Shown piece by piece: positions 9,354-18,005 of a stretch of DNA of 64,000 nt. Origin of the DNA: Methylobrevis albus (GTDB lineage: Bacteria > Pseudomonadota > Alphaproteobacteria > Rhizobiales > Pleomorphomonadaceae); assembly GCF_015904235.1 (NCBI RefSeq), contig NZ_JADZLT010000039.1, forward strand, positions 1 through 64,000, written 5' to 3'. How positions within the stretch are numbered: the stretch's first letter is position 1; every line of letters starts with the position of its first letter. The notes below the pieces were generated by a model, which was not told the origin of the DNA, made no database searches, and saw only the letters and a list, made by a program, of their open reading frames with translations. The translations under genes were made by a program, and so were the position numbers.

Positions 9354-10430
9354 TCAATCCTCGAGCACGATCGAATGGGCGGGGTCCCAGGTCAGCGTCA
9401 CCGGGGCGTCGGGGCCGAGGCGTTCGGTCATGCGGTTCTGCATGTAGACGGTGACGATGCGGCCGGCGGCGTCGATGCGGTAGGTGACGCTGTTGCCGGC
9501 GAAGACCTCGCCGGCGATGCGCCCCGCGATGCGGTTGACCTGGGCGTCGGAGGCGGGCGCCGGCGTCGCGCCGCCGACGGTGAACTTCTCGGGCCGCACC
9601 GCGATGGTGACGCTGCGCCCCTCCGGCGCCTCGTCGCGGGTGAAGATCGCGGTGCCGCCCGCGAGCAGGATGCGGGTCAGCCCGCCCTCGCGCCCGGAGA
9701 CCGTGCCCTCGAAGAAGTTGGCGGTGCCGAGGAAGCCGGCGGCGAAGCGGGTGCGCGGGCGCTCGTAGATATCGCGCGGCGCGCCGATCTGCAGCACCTT
9801 GCCCTCCGACATGATGGCGATGCGGTCGGACAGCGTCAGCGCCTCCTCCTGGTCGTGCGTCACGAACACGGTGGTGATGCCGACGTTGCGCTGGATTTGC
9901 TTCAGCTCGAACTGCATCTCTTCGCGCAGCTTCTTGTCGAGCGCGCCGAGCGGCTCGTCGAGAAGCAGCACGCGCGGGTTGGTGGCGAGGGCGCGGGCGA
10001 GTGCGATGCGCTGCTGCTGGCCACCGGAGAGCTGGCGCGGCTTGCGCTCGCCGAAGCCCTCGAGCCGGACGAGGCGGAGGAGTTCCGTCACCCGCGCCTC
10101 GATCTCCGCCTTCGGCCGGTGCCGCACCGACAGGCCGAAGCCGATGTTGTCGGTCACCGTCATGTGCGGGAACAGCGCGTAGTTCTGAAACATCATGCCG
10201 ATGTCGCGCTTGTTGATCGGAATGTTCTTCACCGGCTTGCCGTCGATGCTGATCTCGCCGTCGTCGGGGTCGATGAAGCCGGCGATCGAGCGCAGCAGGG
10301 TGGTCTTGCCGCCGCCCGACGGGCCGAGCAGGCCGAAGAACTCGCCGTCGGCGATGGTCATCGACACATCCTCGAGGGCGGTGACCCTGCCGTAGCGCTT
10401 GGCGACCTTCGTGATGCCGACGACGCTCAT
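9354..10430 (-). CDS. ABC transporter ATPase, PotA-like (spermidine/putrescine type)
   Basis: This 358-residue cytoplasmic ATPase has Walker [12 protein letters not shown] (about residues 37-47), a Q-loop near [11 protein letters not shown], signature [15 protein letters not shown], Walker [13 protein letters not shown] and the H-loop HDQEE. A C-terminal TOBE-type domain follows (from about residue 240). GGAGAG lies seven bases before the ATG at 10430; an alternative ATG at 10445 would overlap the permease. It pairs with the two upstream permeases. The polyamine label is only a family name; the neighbours suggest another cargo. Confidence 0.9.
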   Translation of the reverse strand: MSVVGITKVAKRYGRVTALEDVSMTIADGEFFGLLGPSGGGKTTLLRSIAGFIDPDDGEISIDGKPVKNIPINKRDIGMMFQNYALFPHMTVTDNIGFGLSVRHRPKAEIEARVTELLRLVRLEGFGERKPRQLSGGQQQRIALARALATNPRVLLLDEPLGALDKKLREEMQFELKQIQRNVGITTVFVTHDQEEALTLSDRIAIMSEGKVLQIGAPRDIYERPRTRFAAGFLGTANFFEGTVSGREGGLTRILLAGGTAIFTRDEAPEGRSVTIAVRPEKFTVGGATPAPASDAQVNRIAGRIAGEVFAGNSVTYRIDAAGRIVTVYMQNRMTERLGPDAPVTLTWDPAHSIVLED

Positions 10431-10431
10431 A

Positions 10432-11226
10432 TCAGCGCTCTCCACCGAATTTGCTGAAGCGCGCGAAGGCGAGCATCATCGCCATCGACGCCAGAATGAT
10501 GATCGTGGAGATCGCGTTGATCTCCGGCGTGAAGCCCTTGCGGATCGCCGAATAGATCTCCACCGGCAGGGTCGAGACGCCCACGGGTGCGAGGAAGTAC
10601 GAGATCACGAATTGGTCGAACGAGATCGCGAAGGCGAACAGCGCGGCGGCGACGATGCCCGGCGCCATCAGCGGCGCCGAAACGCGCCAGAAGGTCTGCC
10701 AGCCGTTGGCCCCCAGCGTCGCCGCGGCCTCCTCCAGCGCCACGCCGTAGCTCTTCAGCCGGCTGCCGACGATGATCACGACATAGGGCAGCGACAGCGC
10801 GACGTGGCCGAGCAGGATCGCGTGCAGGCCGCGGCCGATACCGGTCCAGAAGAAGAAGATCAGCATGGCGGTGCCGGTGATCAGCCAGGGGATGGTGATC
10901 GGCGGGATCAGCAGGATCTGCAGCAGCGACTTGCCGAAGAAGTGGTAGCGGGCGAAGGCGAGGGCGGTCAGCGTGCCGAGCGTCGTCGCGATCACCGTGT
11001 TGGCGATGGCGATCAGCACGCTGTTGCGCGCCGCCGTCAGCAGCTGGTCGTTGCCGGCGAGCGCCTTGAACCAGACGAGGTCGAAGTCGAACGGCAGCTG
11101 GTAGAGCGGCGAGGCGTTGAACGCCATCAGCATCATCACGAGGATGGGCACGTAGAGGAAGAGCAGGATCACGCCGACGTAGCCGATCGCGAAGATGCCG
11201 CCCGTGCGGCCGGAGGTCGATGCCAT
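10432..11226 (-). CDS. ABC transporter permease, PotC-like
   Basis: This 264-residue inner-membrane permease has about six hydrophobic segments. The EAA coupling loop reads EEAAATLGANGWQTFWRVSA followed by PLMAPGI. Most of the first membrane helix lies within residues 10-35. It belongs to the PotC/AfuB-like binding-protein-dependent transport family and probably pairs with the PotB-like permease that ends 13 bases upstream. No periplasmic binding protein is encoded within the cluster. Confidence 0.9.
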   Translation of the reverse strand: MASTSGRTGGIFAIGYVGVILLFLYVPILVMMLMAFNASPLYQLPFDFDLVWFKALAGNDQLLTAARNSVLIAIANTVIATTLGTLTALAFARYHFFGKSLLQILLIPPITIPWLITGTAMLIFFFWTGIGRGLHAILLGHVALSLPYVVIIVGSRLKSYGVALEEAAATLGANGWQTFWRVSAPLMAPGIVAAALFAFAISFDQFVISYFLAPVGVSTLPVEIYSAIRKGFTPEINAISTIIILASMAMMLAFARFSKFGGER

Positions 11227-11239
11227 GGTCGTCTCCTCC

Positions 11240-12115
11240 TCAGTTCGCCGACAGGTGTTTTTTGAGCACCGGGTAGCAGATGCCCATGATCAGGATGACG
11301 ACCGCCAGCATGGTGAAGCCGAGCGCCGCGCCGAGCGGCCAGTTGAACGAGGCCGTGAACTGGTTCTCGATCAGCGTGCCGAGCATGATCGCCTGCTGCC
11401 CGCCGAGGATGCGCGGCTCCATGAAGGAGCCGAGCACCGGCACGAAGATCAGCACCGTGCCGGCGACGACGCCGGGCAGGCTGAGCGGCAGGGTGATGCG
11501 GCGGAAGATCGTGAACGACGACGCCCCGAGACTGCGCGCGGCCTCGGCGAGGCTGTCGTCGATCGCCTGCAGCGACACGTAGCAGGTGAGGATCATGTAC
11601 GGCAGGTAGGCGTGCACGAGGCCGATGACGATCGCCGGGTAGGAGAACATCAGGTCGATCGACGGCGCACCGGGCCAGACCGCCTGCAGCGCCTGGCCGA
11701 CGAGGCCGCTGTCGGTGAGCACCATGGTCCATGAGAAGGTGCGCACGAGGCCGTTGCTCCAGAACGGCAGCACGATCAGGAGCAGCAGCGCCTCGCGCCA
11801 GCGGTTCTTGATGTGGCGGGCGAGGAACAGCGCCGCGGGGTAGCCGAGCGCGAAGCAGATCAGCGTCACCTGGAAGCCGAGCATCAGCGAGCGCTGGCCG
11901 TTGACCCGGTAGAGCGGCTTCGTGAAGATGTCGGTGTAGTGCTTCAGCGTGAACGAGGCGGTGCGCCCGCCGATCGGCGTGACGGTCAGGAAGCTGAAAT
12001 AGAGCATCGCCGCCAGCGGCAGCAGGATGGTGATCAGCAGCACGAGATAGGTGCCGCCGGTAAGGCCGAGGATGGCGCGAAGCCGCCTCGTCGATGCGCT
12101 GACCAGTGCCGTCAT
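11240..12115 (-). CDS. ABC transporter permease, PotB-like
   Basis: This 291-residue inner-membrane permease is the first gene of the leftward block. It has a long N-terminal membrane helix (about residues 15-40), further hydrophobic segments and the EAA loop EAARSLGASSFTIFRRITLP. GGGAGA precedes the ATG at 12115; an upstream in-frame ATG (12301) would add 62 residues with no family resemblance. Expression is probably set by the upstream region, which has a symmetric element at 12263-12276. Confidence 0.9.
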   Translation of the reverse strand: MTALVSASTRRLRAILGLTGGTYLVLLITILLPLAAMLYFSFLTVTPIGGRTASFTLKHYTDIFTKPLYRVNGQRSLMLGFQVTLICFALGYPAALFLARHIKNRWREALLLLIVLPFWSNGLVRTFSWTMVLTDSGLVGQALQAVWPGAPSIDLMFSYPAIVIGLVHAYLPYMILTCYVSLQAIDDSLAEAARSLGASSFTIFRRITLPLSLPGVVAGTVLIFVPVLGSFMEPRILGGQQAIMLGTLIENQFTASFNWPLGAALGFTMLAVVILIMGICYPVLKKHLSAN

Positions 12116-12465
12116 CCCGCGTCTCCCGGTCAATGTCGCCGGATTCGCCGGCGCTGCGGCGATGGTCGGCGACGCAGGCGGTGGGCGCAAGTCCGGCCGC
12201 CCGGGTCGGCGCATCCCCGCCGATCGCCCCTCGCCGCCTCGAACCAAGCTCACGCGCATATCGTTCGTACACGAACATATCCAAATGGGAGCCGGCTGCA
12301 AGCCCGATTTCGGGCGTGCTCATCCATTGTGCAGTGCGGCATGGCGGCGACATGCAGCCGAAGGCCGCGGGCGGGCGACGTTCGTCACATGGAGCCCGTC
12401 GCCGCCGCATGCTACGCAAGCCGTCATCGGCAGATGCGGGCATACCGCGCGGGCAGGAGACGGTC
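12116..12465. other. intergenic region between divergent potB-like gene and thioesterase gene
   Basis: These 350 bases separate two divergent genes. No convincing gene was recognised. The notable content is the palindrome at 12263-12276 in a locally AT-richer patch (about 12255-12295). The remainder is GC-rich with no clear repeats or hairpins. Confidence 0.6.
12263..12276. promoter_or_regulatory. palindrome, candidate operator for the leftward transport/enzyme block
   Basis: GTTCGT, two bases, then ACGAAC form a perfect 14-base dyad, flanked by partly symmetric ATATC/CATAT. It is 148 bases upstream of the potB-like start and 190 bases upstream of the thioesterase start. The form resembles GntR-family operators. 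No GntR gene is in the window, so the regulator is unknown. Confidence 0.4.
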
Positions 12466-12918
12466 ATGGAGCCACGGGTCACGGTCGACGAACTCAACGC
12501 CTTCCTGGCCCGCGAGTATCCCGAGTTGAACGGCCCACCGGTCGCCGGCCTGCCGCCGGTCTATGCGGTGCACGAGGTCGGCCCCGACTTCGCCACCGTG
12601 CGCCTCGAGGCCGGCCCGAACCACATCCGCCCCGGCGGCACCGTCTCGGGGCCGACGCTGATGACGGTGGTCGACATCGCCTGCTGGCTGGCGATTCTCG
12701 CGCAGATCGGCACGGTGGCGCTGACGGTGACGACGCATCTCTCGATCGATTTCGTGCGCAAGCCGGCGCCGGGGCCGCTGCATGCCCGGGCGAAGGTGAT
12801 CAAACTCGGGAGCCGGCTCGCCGTCACCACCTGCGAGATCACGGCGCCGGAGGGCGGGCCGGTGTTCGCGCACGCCTCGGCGACCTACTCGATCCCGCCG
12901 GCCTCCCAGCGCGTCTGA
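12466..12918 (+). CDS. PaaI-family hotdog thioesterase
   Basis: This 150-residue hotdog-fold protein of the PaaI/YdiI-like acyl-CoA thioesterase group probably hydrolyses acyl-CoA or aryl-CoA esters. The typical helix entry reads HIRPGGTVSGPTLMTVVDIA (about residues 48-67), followed by TTHLSIDFVRKPAPGPLHA. AGGAGA lies six bases before the ATG. It converges with the acyltransferase gene 11 bases downstream. The substrate is not evident. Confidence 0.85.
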   Translation: MEPRVTVDELNAFLAREYPELNGPPVAGLPPVYAVHEVGPDFATVRLEAGPNHIRPGGTVSGPTLMTVVDIACWLAILAQIGTVALTVTTHLSIDFVRKPAPGPLHARAKVIKLGSRLAVTTCEITAPEGGPVFAHASATYSIPPASQRV

Positions 12919-12928
12919 CCGAGGGCCG

Positions 12929-13909
12929 TCAGAGCCGGTGGTCGAGAAAGAACCACTGGTCGAGATGGCGGCGGACGATCGGTTCGATCACGGCGTTGAG
13001 CCGTTCCACGTCGGCGGGCAGGGCGGCGCCGGCATCGTCCACCGGCCCGAGCACGATCGGGTCCAGCCAGCGGCAGGTGAAGCGGGTGCCGGCGGTGCGC
13101 TCCACATAGGTCGGCACAATCGTCGCCCCCGAATGGCGGGCGAGGCGGACCGCGATGGCGAGATTGCCGGCGAGATGGGTCGGCCGGCCGAAGAACGGCG
13201 CCATGATCCGCCCGTCCCAGCCCTCGTCGCCGAAGATCACCACGACGCCGTCCGGCCGGGCGAGCCGCTTCAGCGCCGGCCTGACGCCCTTGACGCCCGG
13301 CGGCAGCAGGGTGCCGCCGAAGGTTTCGCGCACCCGGCAGGCGATGCGGTGCTCGGCGCGACTTTCGGGCGGCATGTAGAAGGTGGCGACGGGAACCGCG
13401 AGGCGCCGGAACACCGGCAGCAGCAGTTCCCAGTTGCCGAGGTGCATCGCGAGCACGATCACCGGCCCGCGCCGCCGCGCTTCCAGCAGGTGGTCGGCGC
13501 CCTCGACGACGAGGGTCTCCGGCGTATCGAGCCGGGGCAACACCGAGAACTCCGACATCAGCCGCCCGCGATTCGCCCAGCCGGCGCGGACGACCGCGTC
13601 GGCGTCGAGGTCGGGGCGCAGCCGCGCCGCGTTGGCGCGCATGCGGCGCGAGCGGCCGGGATAGAAGCGGCCGCTCTGGGCAAAGCTGAAGGCGCCGAGG
13701 GCGGAGGCGACGGCGGCGGGGAGCGGCCGCAGGGCGTGGTGGCTGGTGAGCACCGAGAGGTCGCGCAGCGTGTCGCGGATCCAGTAGCGCGCGAAGCGGC
13801 GGCGGCCTTCGGGCCCGGAGCTGAGATCGGCCAGCGTCGGGGCGGGCGGTTCCTCCCAGACGAACGCGCGGCGGCCGGCGAGGTCGTCCTGCCTTGTCTT
13901 CGTCCGCAT
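12929..13909 (-). CDS. LpxL/HtrB-like lysophospholipid acyltransferase, copy 1
   Basis: This 326-residue protein of the LpxL/HtrB (late lipid A acyltransferase) superfamily has the catalytic H-x4-E motif in AMHLGNWELL (H156/E161), a second block with FGDEGWDGRIMAPFFGRP, and NLAIAVRLARHSGATIVP. It begins eight bases after the stop of a cytochrome P450 gene, and the same P450-acyltransferase order recurs at 15583-18005. The N-terminal segment EEPPAPTLADL has a counterpart in copy 2. It probably acts at the inner membrane on a lipid acceptor. A pairing in which the P450 hydroxylates an acyl chain that this enzyme transfers is inference. Confidence 0.85.
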   Translation of the reverse strand: MRTKTRQDDLAGRRAFVWEEPPAPTLADLSSGPEGRRRFARYWIRDTLRDLSVLTSHHALRPLPAAVASALGAFSFAQSGRFYPGRSRRMRANAARLRPDLDADAVVRAGWANRGRLMSEFSVLPRLDTPETLVVEGADHLLEARRRGPVIVLAMHLGNWELLLPVFRRLAVPVATFYMPPESRAEHRIACRVRETFGGTLLPPGVKGVRPALKRLARPDGVVVIFGDEGWDGRIMAPFFGRPTHLAGNLAIAVRLARHSGATIVPTYVERTAGTRFTCRWLDPIVLGPVDDAGAALPADVERLNAVIEPIVRRHLDQWFFLDHRL

Positions 13910-13917
13910 GCGCCGCC

Positions 13918-15327
13918 TTACCTCGGATGCACCGTCACGCGCAGGCCGCCCTGCGGCCTGAGCGTCAGCCGCGATGCCGGCCGCACCTCGATCCCCGCCA
14001 GCGGTCGCACGGTGAAGCGCTGCGCCAGGATCGCCATGCAGAGGATCGCCTCCGTCAGGCCGAACTGCAAGCCGGCGCAGATGCGCGGGCCGATGGCGAA
14101 GGGGATGTAGGAATAGGGCACCGGCCGCCAGCCGCCGAGGAAGCGCTCGGGCACGAAGTGGTGCGGCCGGTCCCAGACGTCGTGGTTGCGGTGCAGCAGC
14201 CAGGGCGACACCGTGACCAACGCCGCAGGCAGGATGTCGATGCCGCCGACGCGGTCGGCCTCGCGTGCCTGGCGGCCGAGCAGCGGCACCGGCGGATAGA
14301 GCCGCAGCGTCTCCTCGACGACGGCGCGGCAATAGTCGAGCCGCGGCACGTCGTCGACGGTCGGCGCCCGGGCGCCGCAGACGCGCTCGATCTCGGCATG
14401 CACCGCCGCCTCGGCCCAGGGCGCGTTGGCGAGCAGGTACCAGGCCCAGGTCAGCACCGCGGCGGTGGTCTCGTGGCCCGCCATGAAGATCGTCGCGGCC
14501 TCGTTGCGCAGCGCGTCGCGGTCGAGGCCGAGGTTCGGGTTCTTCTGCTGGCGCCGCACCAGCAATTCGATCATCGAGCCGTCGCGGCTGCGGCCTTCGA
14601 GGTGGTTGGTCACCACCCGGTCGATGACCCGGCTCACCCGGCCGATCGCCCGGCGCAGCCGCGGCGTGCGCAGCATCGGCCAGCCGTCGTCGAAGCCGGC
14701 GACATAGGCGAGGTTGATGTTGTCGACGAGGCCCTGATAGCTGGTGAAGCCGGCGACGACCTCGCTCGCCGCCTCGGGGCCGATGTCGTCGCCGAACACG
14801 GCGCGGGCGATGATCTCGGCGGTGAGGCCGCCCATCTCGGCCATCGCATCGATCACCGTGCCCTCGGGCAGCGTGTCCCAGCGGCGCGCGAGATCGAGCG
14901 TCACCTCCTCCATGTGCCGGGCGAACTGCGGCACGCGGTTCTTGTGCACGATGTCGGAGACCAAGGGCCGGCGCCGCTTCCAGGTCTCGCCGTCGGAGAT
15001 GAACAGGCCGTCGCCGAGCAGGCATTCCAGCGCCCGGCGCATCTGCGGGCTCTTGCGCTCGAAATTGTCGTGCCGCGTCGCGAGGACGTATTTCACTTCC
15101 TCGGGAATGTTCACGATGACGAGCTGGCGCCCGAACTTCTGCATCTGCGAGACGCGGTTGCCATAGTCGCCGCCGCGGAAGACGCCGAGGTAGTCGTGCC
15201 GGGCGCGAAGGAACAGCTTCAGATAGTCGCGCGGGCCACTGAGCGGCTCGGGCCGTGCGGGTTCGAACGTTCCGTCGCCACGGGTCTCGATGATCCGCGG
15301 CGGATCGACCCGAAAAGGAAAACGCAT
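13918..15327 (-). CDS. cytochrome P450, copy 1
   Basis: This 469-residue P450 has the heme-binding loop FAIGPRICAG with cysteine about C417, the I-helix oxygen-activation motif AGHETT, and ExxR in EETLRLYPP. There is no fused reductase domain and no clear membrane anchor. Sequence style is close to CYP4/CYP102-like fatty-acid hydroxylases, though the substrate is not determined. The start at 15327 lacks a strong ribosome site and longer in-frame starts exist. Strong similarity to copy 2 at 16590-18005, including near-identical DNA around 15001-15075 and 17675-17750, shows a tandem duplication or gene conversion. Confidence 0.92.
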   Translation of the reverse strand: MRFPFRVDPPRIIETRGDGTFEPARPEPLSGPRDYLKLFLRARHDYLGVFRGGDYGNRVSQMQKFGRQLVIVNIPEEVKYVLATRHDNFERKSPQMRRALECLLGDGLFISDGETWKRRRPLVSDIVHKNRVPQFARHMEEVTLDLARRWDTLPEGTVIDAMAEMGGLTAEIIARAVFGDDIGPEAASEVVAGFTSYQGLVDNINLAYVAGFDDGWPMLRTPRLRRAIGRVSRVIDRVVTNHLEGRSRDGSMIELLVRRQQKNPNLGLDRDALRNEAATIFMAGHETTAAVLTWAWYLLANAPWAEAAVHAEIERVCGARAPTVDDVPRLDYCRAVVEETLRLYPPVPLLGRQAREADRVGGIDILPAALVTVSPWLLHRNHDVWDRPHHFVPERFLGGWRPVPYSYIPFAIGPRICAGLQFGLTEAILCMAILAQRFTVRPLAGIEVRPASRLTLRPQGGLRVTVHPR

Positions 15328-15582
15328 GGTTGGCCAGTTCTTGCCTGGCGAACCGTCGAAATCGCCGCTGCGGACGGGCGGACGATGCCACGCCGCGGGC
15401 GCCGCAGGCAATCGGTCATATGATGAACAAACGTGCGGATAATGGCTGAAAATGCATGATCTTCGGCCGCGGACCTGGGCGGCTAATATCATGAGTTGAG
15501 GAATGGATCGCGGGTGATCCGCGGTTGGGATTCGCCCACGCGCAACCTGCCGCGGGGCAGCCGCCGGGTGGCCCGCCCCCCG

Positions 15583-16578
15583 TCAGTGCAGGCGGTTGTC
15601 AATGAAATACCACTGGTCGAGGTGGGCGAGGATCACCGGCTCGATGGCGTCGTTGAGCATCATCACGTCCTCGCGCAGCCGGCCGGCCGGATCGTCGGTC
15701 GGGGGCAGGGTGATCGGCGTGATGCCGTGCAGCTCGAAGCGGCAGCCCCTGGTGCGCAGCACGTAGCCGGGCACGATGGTCGCGCCGGTGTGGCGGGCGA
15801 GGCGGACGGCGATCGCGAGGTTGCCTTCGAGATGCGGCTCGCGGTGGAAGAACGGCGCCATGATCTTCTTCTGGAAGCCCTCGTCGCCGAAGATCGAGAT
15901 CGCGCCGCCGGCTTTCAGGATCTTGATCGCCGGCCTTATCGCCTCGACGCCCGCGGGCAGGAAGCGGATGCCGATGCGCTCGCGCACCCGGTTGGCGATC
16001 CAGGCGCGGGCGCGCTGCTTCGGCGGCACGTGGTTGTCGGTCGGGTGGATGCCGAGCGCGACGATGCCGGGCGCCAGCACCTCCCAGTTGCCGAGATGCA
16101 GCGCGAGCAGAATCACCGGCCCGGCGGCGGCCGCCGCCTGCGCGGGCTCGGTGTTGTGGAAGGTGACGCGGCCCTTCGGCACCAGTTCCTCGAGCACCGA
16201 GAACTCGGTCATCAGCCGGCCCTGGTTGTCGAAATTGCGCCAGACCGCGGCCTCGACCTCGGCGTCGGACCAGTCCGGCTTCAGCTCACGGATGTTGGCG
16301 CGGGCACGCTGCAGCGCGACCTTGTGCCAGCGCGGCACCGCGAAGCGGGCGAGGCGCGCGCCGATCGCCGAGCAGGCCTCGATCGGGATCAGCTTCAGGC
16401 CGAAGTGGGTGGCGAGGTCGAGGACGTTCTGGACGTTGTCGGTGAGGTGGTACTTCACCCAGGCCTTGCGCCGCTCGCCGCCGGCGCGCAGGTCGGACAA
16501 GGTCGGCGCCGGCGGCGCCTCGAACTTCCAGGCGGCGCGGCCGCTCTTTTCGCGCGTTCGATCCTTGGTCTTGACCAC
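15583..16578 (-). CDS. LpxL/HtrB-like lysophospholipid acyltransferase, copy 2
   Basis: This 331-residue paralogue of the protein at 12929-13909 has the H-x4-E motif in LALHLGNWEVL (H161/E166), then FGDEGFQKKIMAPFF and NLAIAVRLARHTGATIVPGY, and ends in HLDQWYFIDNRLH. The start is most likely GTG at 16578, seven bases after AAGGA and 11 bases after the P450 stop; no ATG fits. Its position directly after P450 copy 2 matches the copy 1 pair. The acceptor lipid and acyl donor are unknown. Confidence 0.85.
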   Translation of the reverse strand: MVKTKDRTREKSGRAAWKFEAPPAPTLSDLRAGGERRKAWVKYHLTDNVQNVLDLATHFGLKLIPIEACSAIGARLARFAVPRWHKVALQRARANIRELKPDWSDAEVEAAVWRNFDNQGRLMTEFSVLEELVPKGRVTFHNTEPAQAAAAAGPVILLALHLGNWEVLAPGIVALGIHPTDNHVPPKQRARAWIANRVRERIGIRFLPAGVEAIRPAIKILKAGGAISIFGDEGFQKKIMAPFFHREPHLEGNLAIAVRLARHTGATIVPGYVLRTRGCRFELHGITPITLPPTDDPAGRLREDVMMLNDAIEPVILAHLDQWYFIDNRLH

Positions 16579-16589
16579 GGGGGTGTCCT

Positions 16590-18005
16590 TCAGCGCGGGG
16601 TGACGGTGATCGGCAGGCCGCCGCGCGGGCGCAGCGTCAGCCGGCAGCGCGGCTCCACCTTGGTGCCCGGCACGACCCGCACCCTGAACTTCTGCGCGAG
16701 GATCGCAAGGCAGAGGATCGATTCGGTGAGGCCGAAATTGAGGCCGGGGCAGATGCGCGGGCCGATGGCAAAGGGAATGTAGCCGTAGGGCACCGGCCGC
16801 TGGCCGAGGAAGCGTTCGGGCCGGAAGTTGTTCGGCTGCTCCCAGAGGTCGACGCTGCGGTGCAGCAGCCACGGCACCACCATGACGATCGCCGCCGGCT
16901 TGACGTCGATGTCGGCGATGCGGTCGGCTTCTTTCGCCTGGCGCGCGAGGATCGGCACCGGCGGATAGAGCCGCAGCGTCTCCTCGATCACGGCGCGGCA
17001 GTAGTCGAGCGCCGGCACGTCGTCGACGCTCGGGCGACGGTCGCCGCAGACGCGGGCGATCTCGTCGTGCACAGCGCGCTCCGCCCAGGGCGAATTCGAC
17101 AACAGGTACCAGGCCCAGGTCAGCGTCGCGGCCGTCGTCTCGTGCCCGGCCATGAAGATGGTGGCGGCCTCGTTGCGCAGCGCGTCGCGGTCGAGGCCGA
17201 GTTCGGGATTGCGCTGCTGCCGGCGCACCAGGAGCTCGACCATCGAATTGTTGTCGCCGCGCCCGGCGAGGTGGTCGTCGACGACCTTGTCGATCACCTT
17301 GTGCACCCGGCGCACCGAGTGGGTCAGCTTGCGCGAGCGCCACACCGGCAGGCCCTCGTCGAAGCCGAGGAAGTAGCCGATGTTGATCGAGTCGATCAGG
17401 TTCTGGTAGCCGGAGAAGCCGTCGATCACCTCGTGCGCGTTCGCTTCGCCGAGGTCGTTGCCGAACACGGTGCGCGAGATGATCTCGGCGGTGAGGGCGG
17501 CCATCTCGACGAGGCCGTTGAGCTCGCGGCCCTCCGGCAGCGTCGCCCAGCGCGTCGCCATCTCGCCGGCGACCTCTTCCATCACCCGGCCGAACGTCGG
17601 AACCCGGTTCTTGTGCACGATGTCGGCGACGAGCGGCCGGCGCTGGCGCCAGGTGCTGCCGTCGGAAATGAAGAGGCCGTCGCCGAGCAGGTATTCCAGC
17701 GCGCGCCGCATCTGCGGGCTCTTGCGCTCGAAATTCTCGTGCCGCGTCGCCATCACGTACTTCACCCCCTCGGGGTGATTGACGATGACGAGCTGGCGCC
17801 CGAACACGTTCATCTGGTGATAGCGGTTGCGGTAGTCGTTGCGGCGCCAGATCCAGAGAAAATCCTGCCGCGCCTGCAGCACCAGCTGCAGGTGGTTGCG
17901 CTTGGTGGCGAAGAAGGCGGGATGGGCGGGGACGAAGCTGTCCGGCCCGTGTTCCTCGACGATGACGGGCGCCGGTCCGATCAGTCGTTCGCGCAGCGAT
18001 GCCAT
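16590..18005 (-). CDS. cytochrome P450, copy 2
   Basis: This 471-residue paralogue of the P450 at 13918-15327 has FAIGPRICPG with heme cysteine about C419, AGHETTAATLTWAW for the I-helix and EETLRLYPPVPIL for ExxR. Whole stretches match copy 1, such as VKYVMATRHENFERKSPQM and GDGLFISDG, consistent with duplication of a two-gene unit. The start MASLRERL at 18005 was chosen because the longer frame upstream is arginine/glycine-rich and unlike P450s. It would need separate ferredoxin and reductase partners, which are not in the window. Confidence 0.92.
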   Translation of the reverse strand: MASLRERLIGPAPVIVEEHGPDSFVPAHPAFFATKRNHLQLVLQARQDFLWIWRRNDYRNRYHQMNVFGRQLVIVNHPEGVKYVMATRHENFERKSPQMRRALEYLLGDGLFISDGSTWRQRRPLVADIVHKNRVPTFGRVMEEVAGEMATRWATLPEGRELNGLVEMAALTAEIISRTVFGNDLGEANAHEVIDGFSGYQNLIDSINIGYFLGFDEGLPVWRSRKLTHSVRRVHKVIDKVVDDHLAGRGDNNSMVELLVRRQQRNPELGLDRDALRNEAATIFMAGHETTAATLTWAWYLLSNSPWAERAVHDEIARVCGDRRPSVDDVPALDYCRAVIEETLRLYPPVPILARQAKEADRIADIDVKPAAIVMVVPWLLHRSVDLWEQPNNFRPERFLGQRPVPYGYIPFAIGPRICPGLNFGLTESILCLAILAQKFRVRVVPGTKVEPRCRLTLRPRGGLPITVTPR

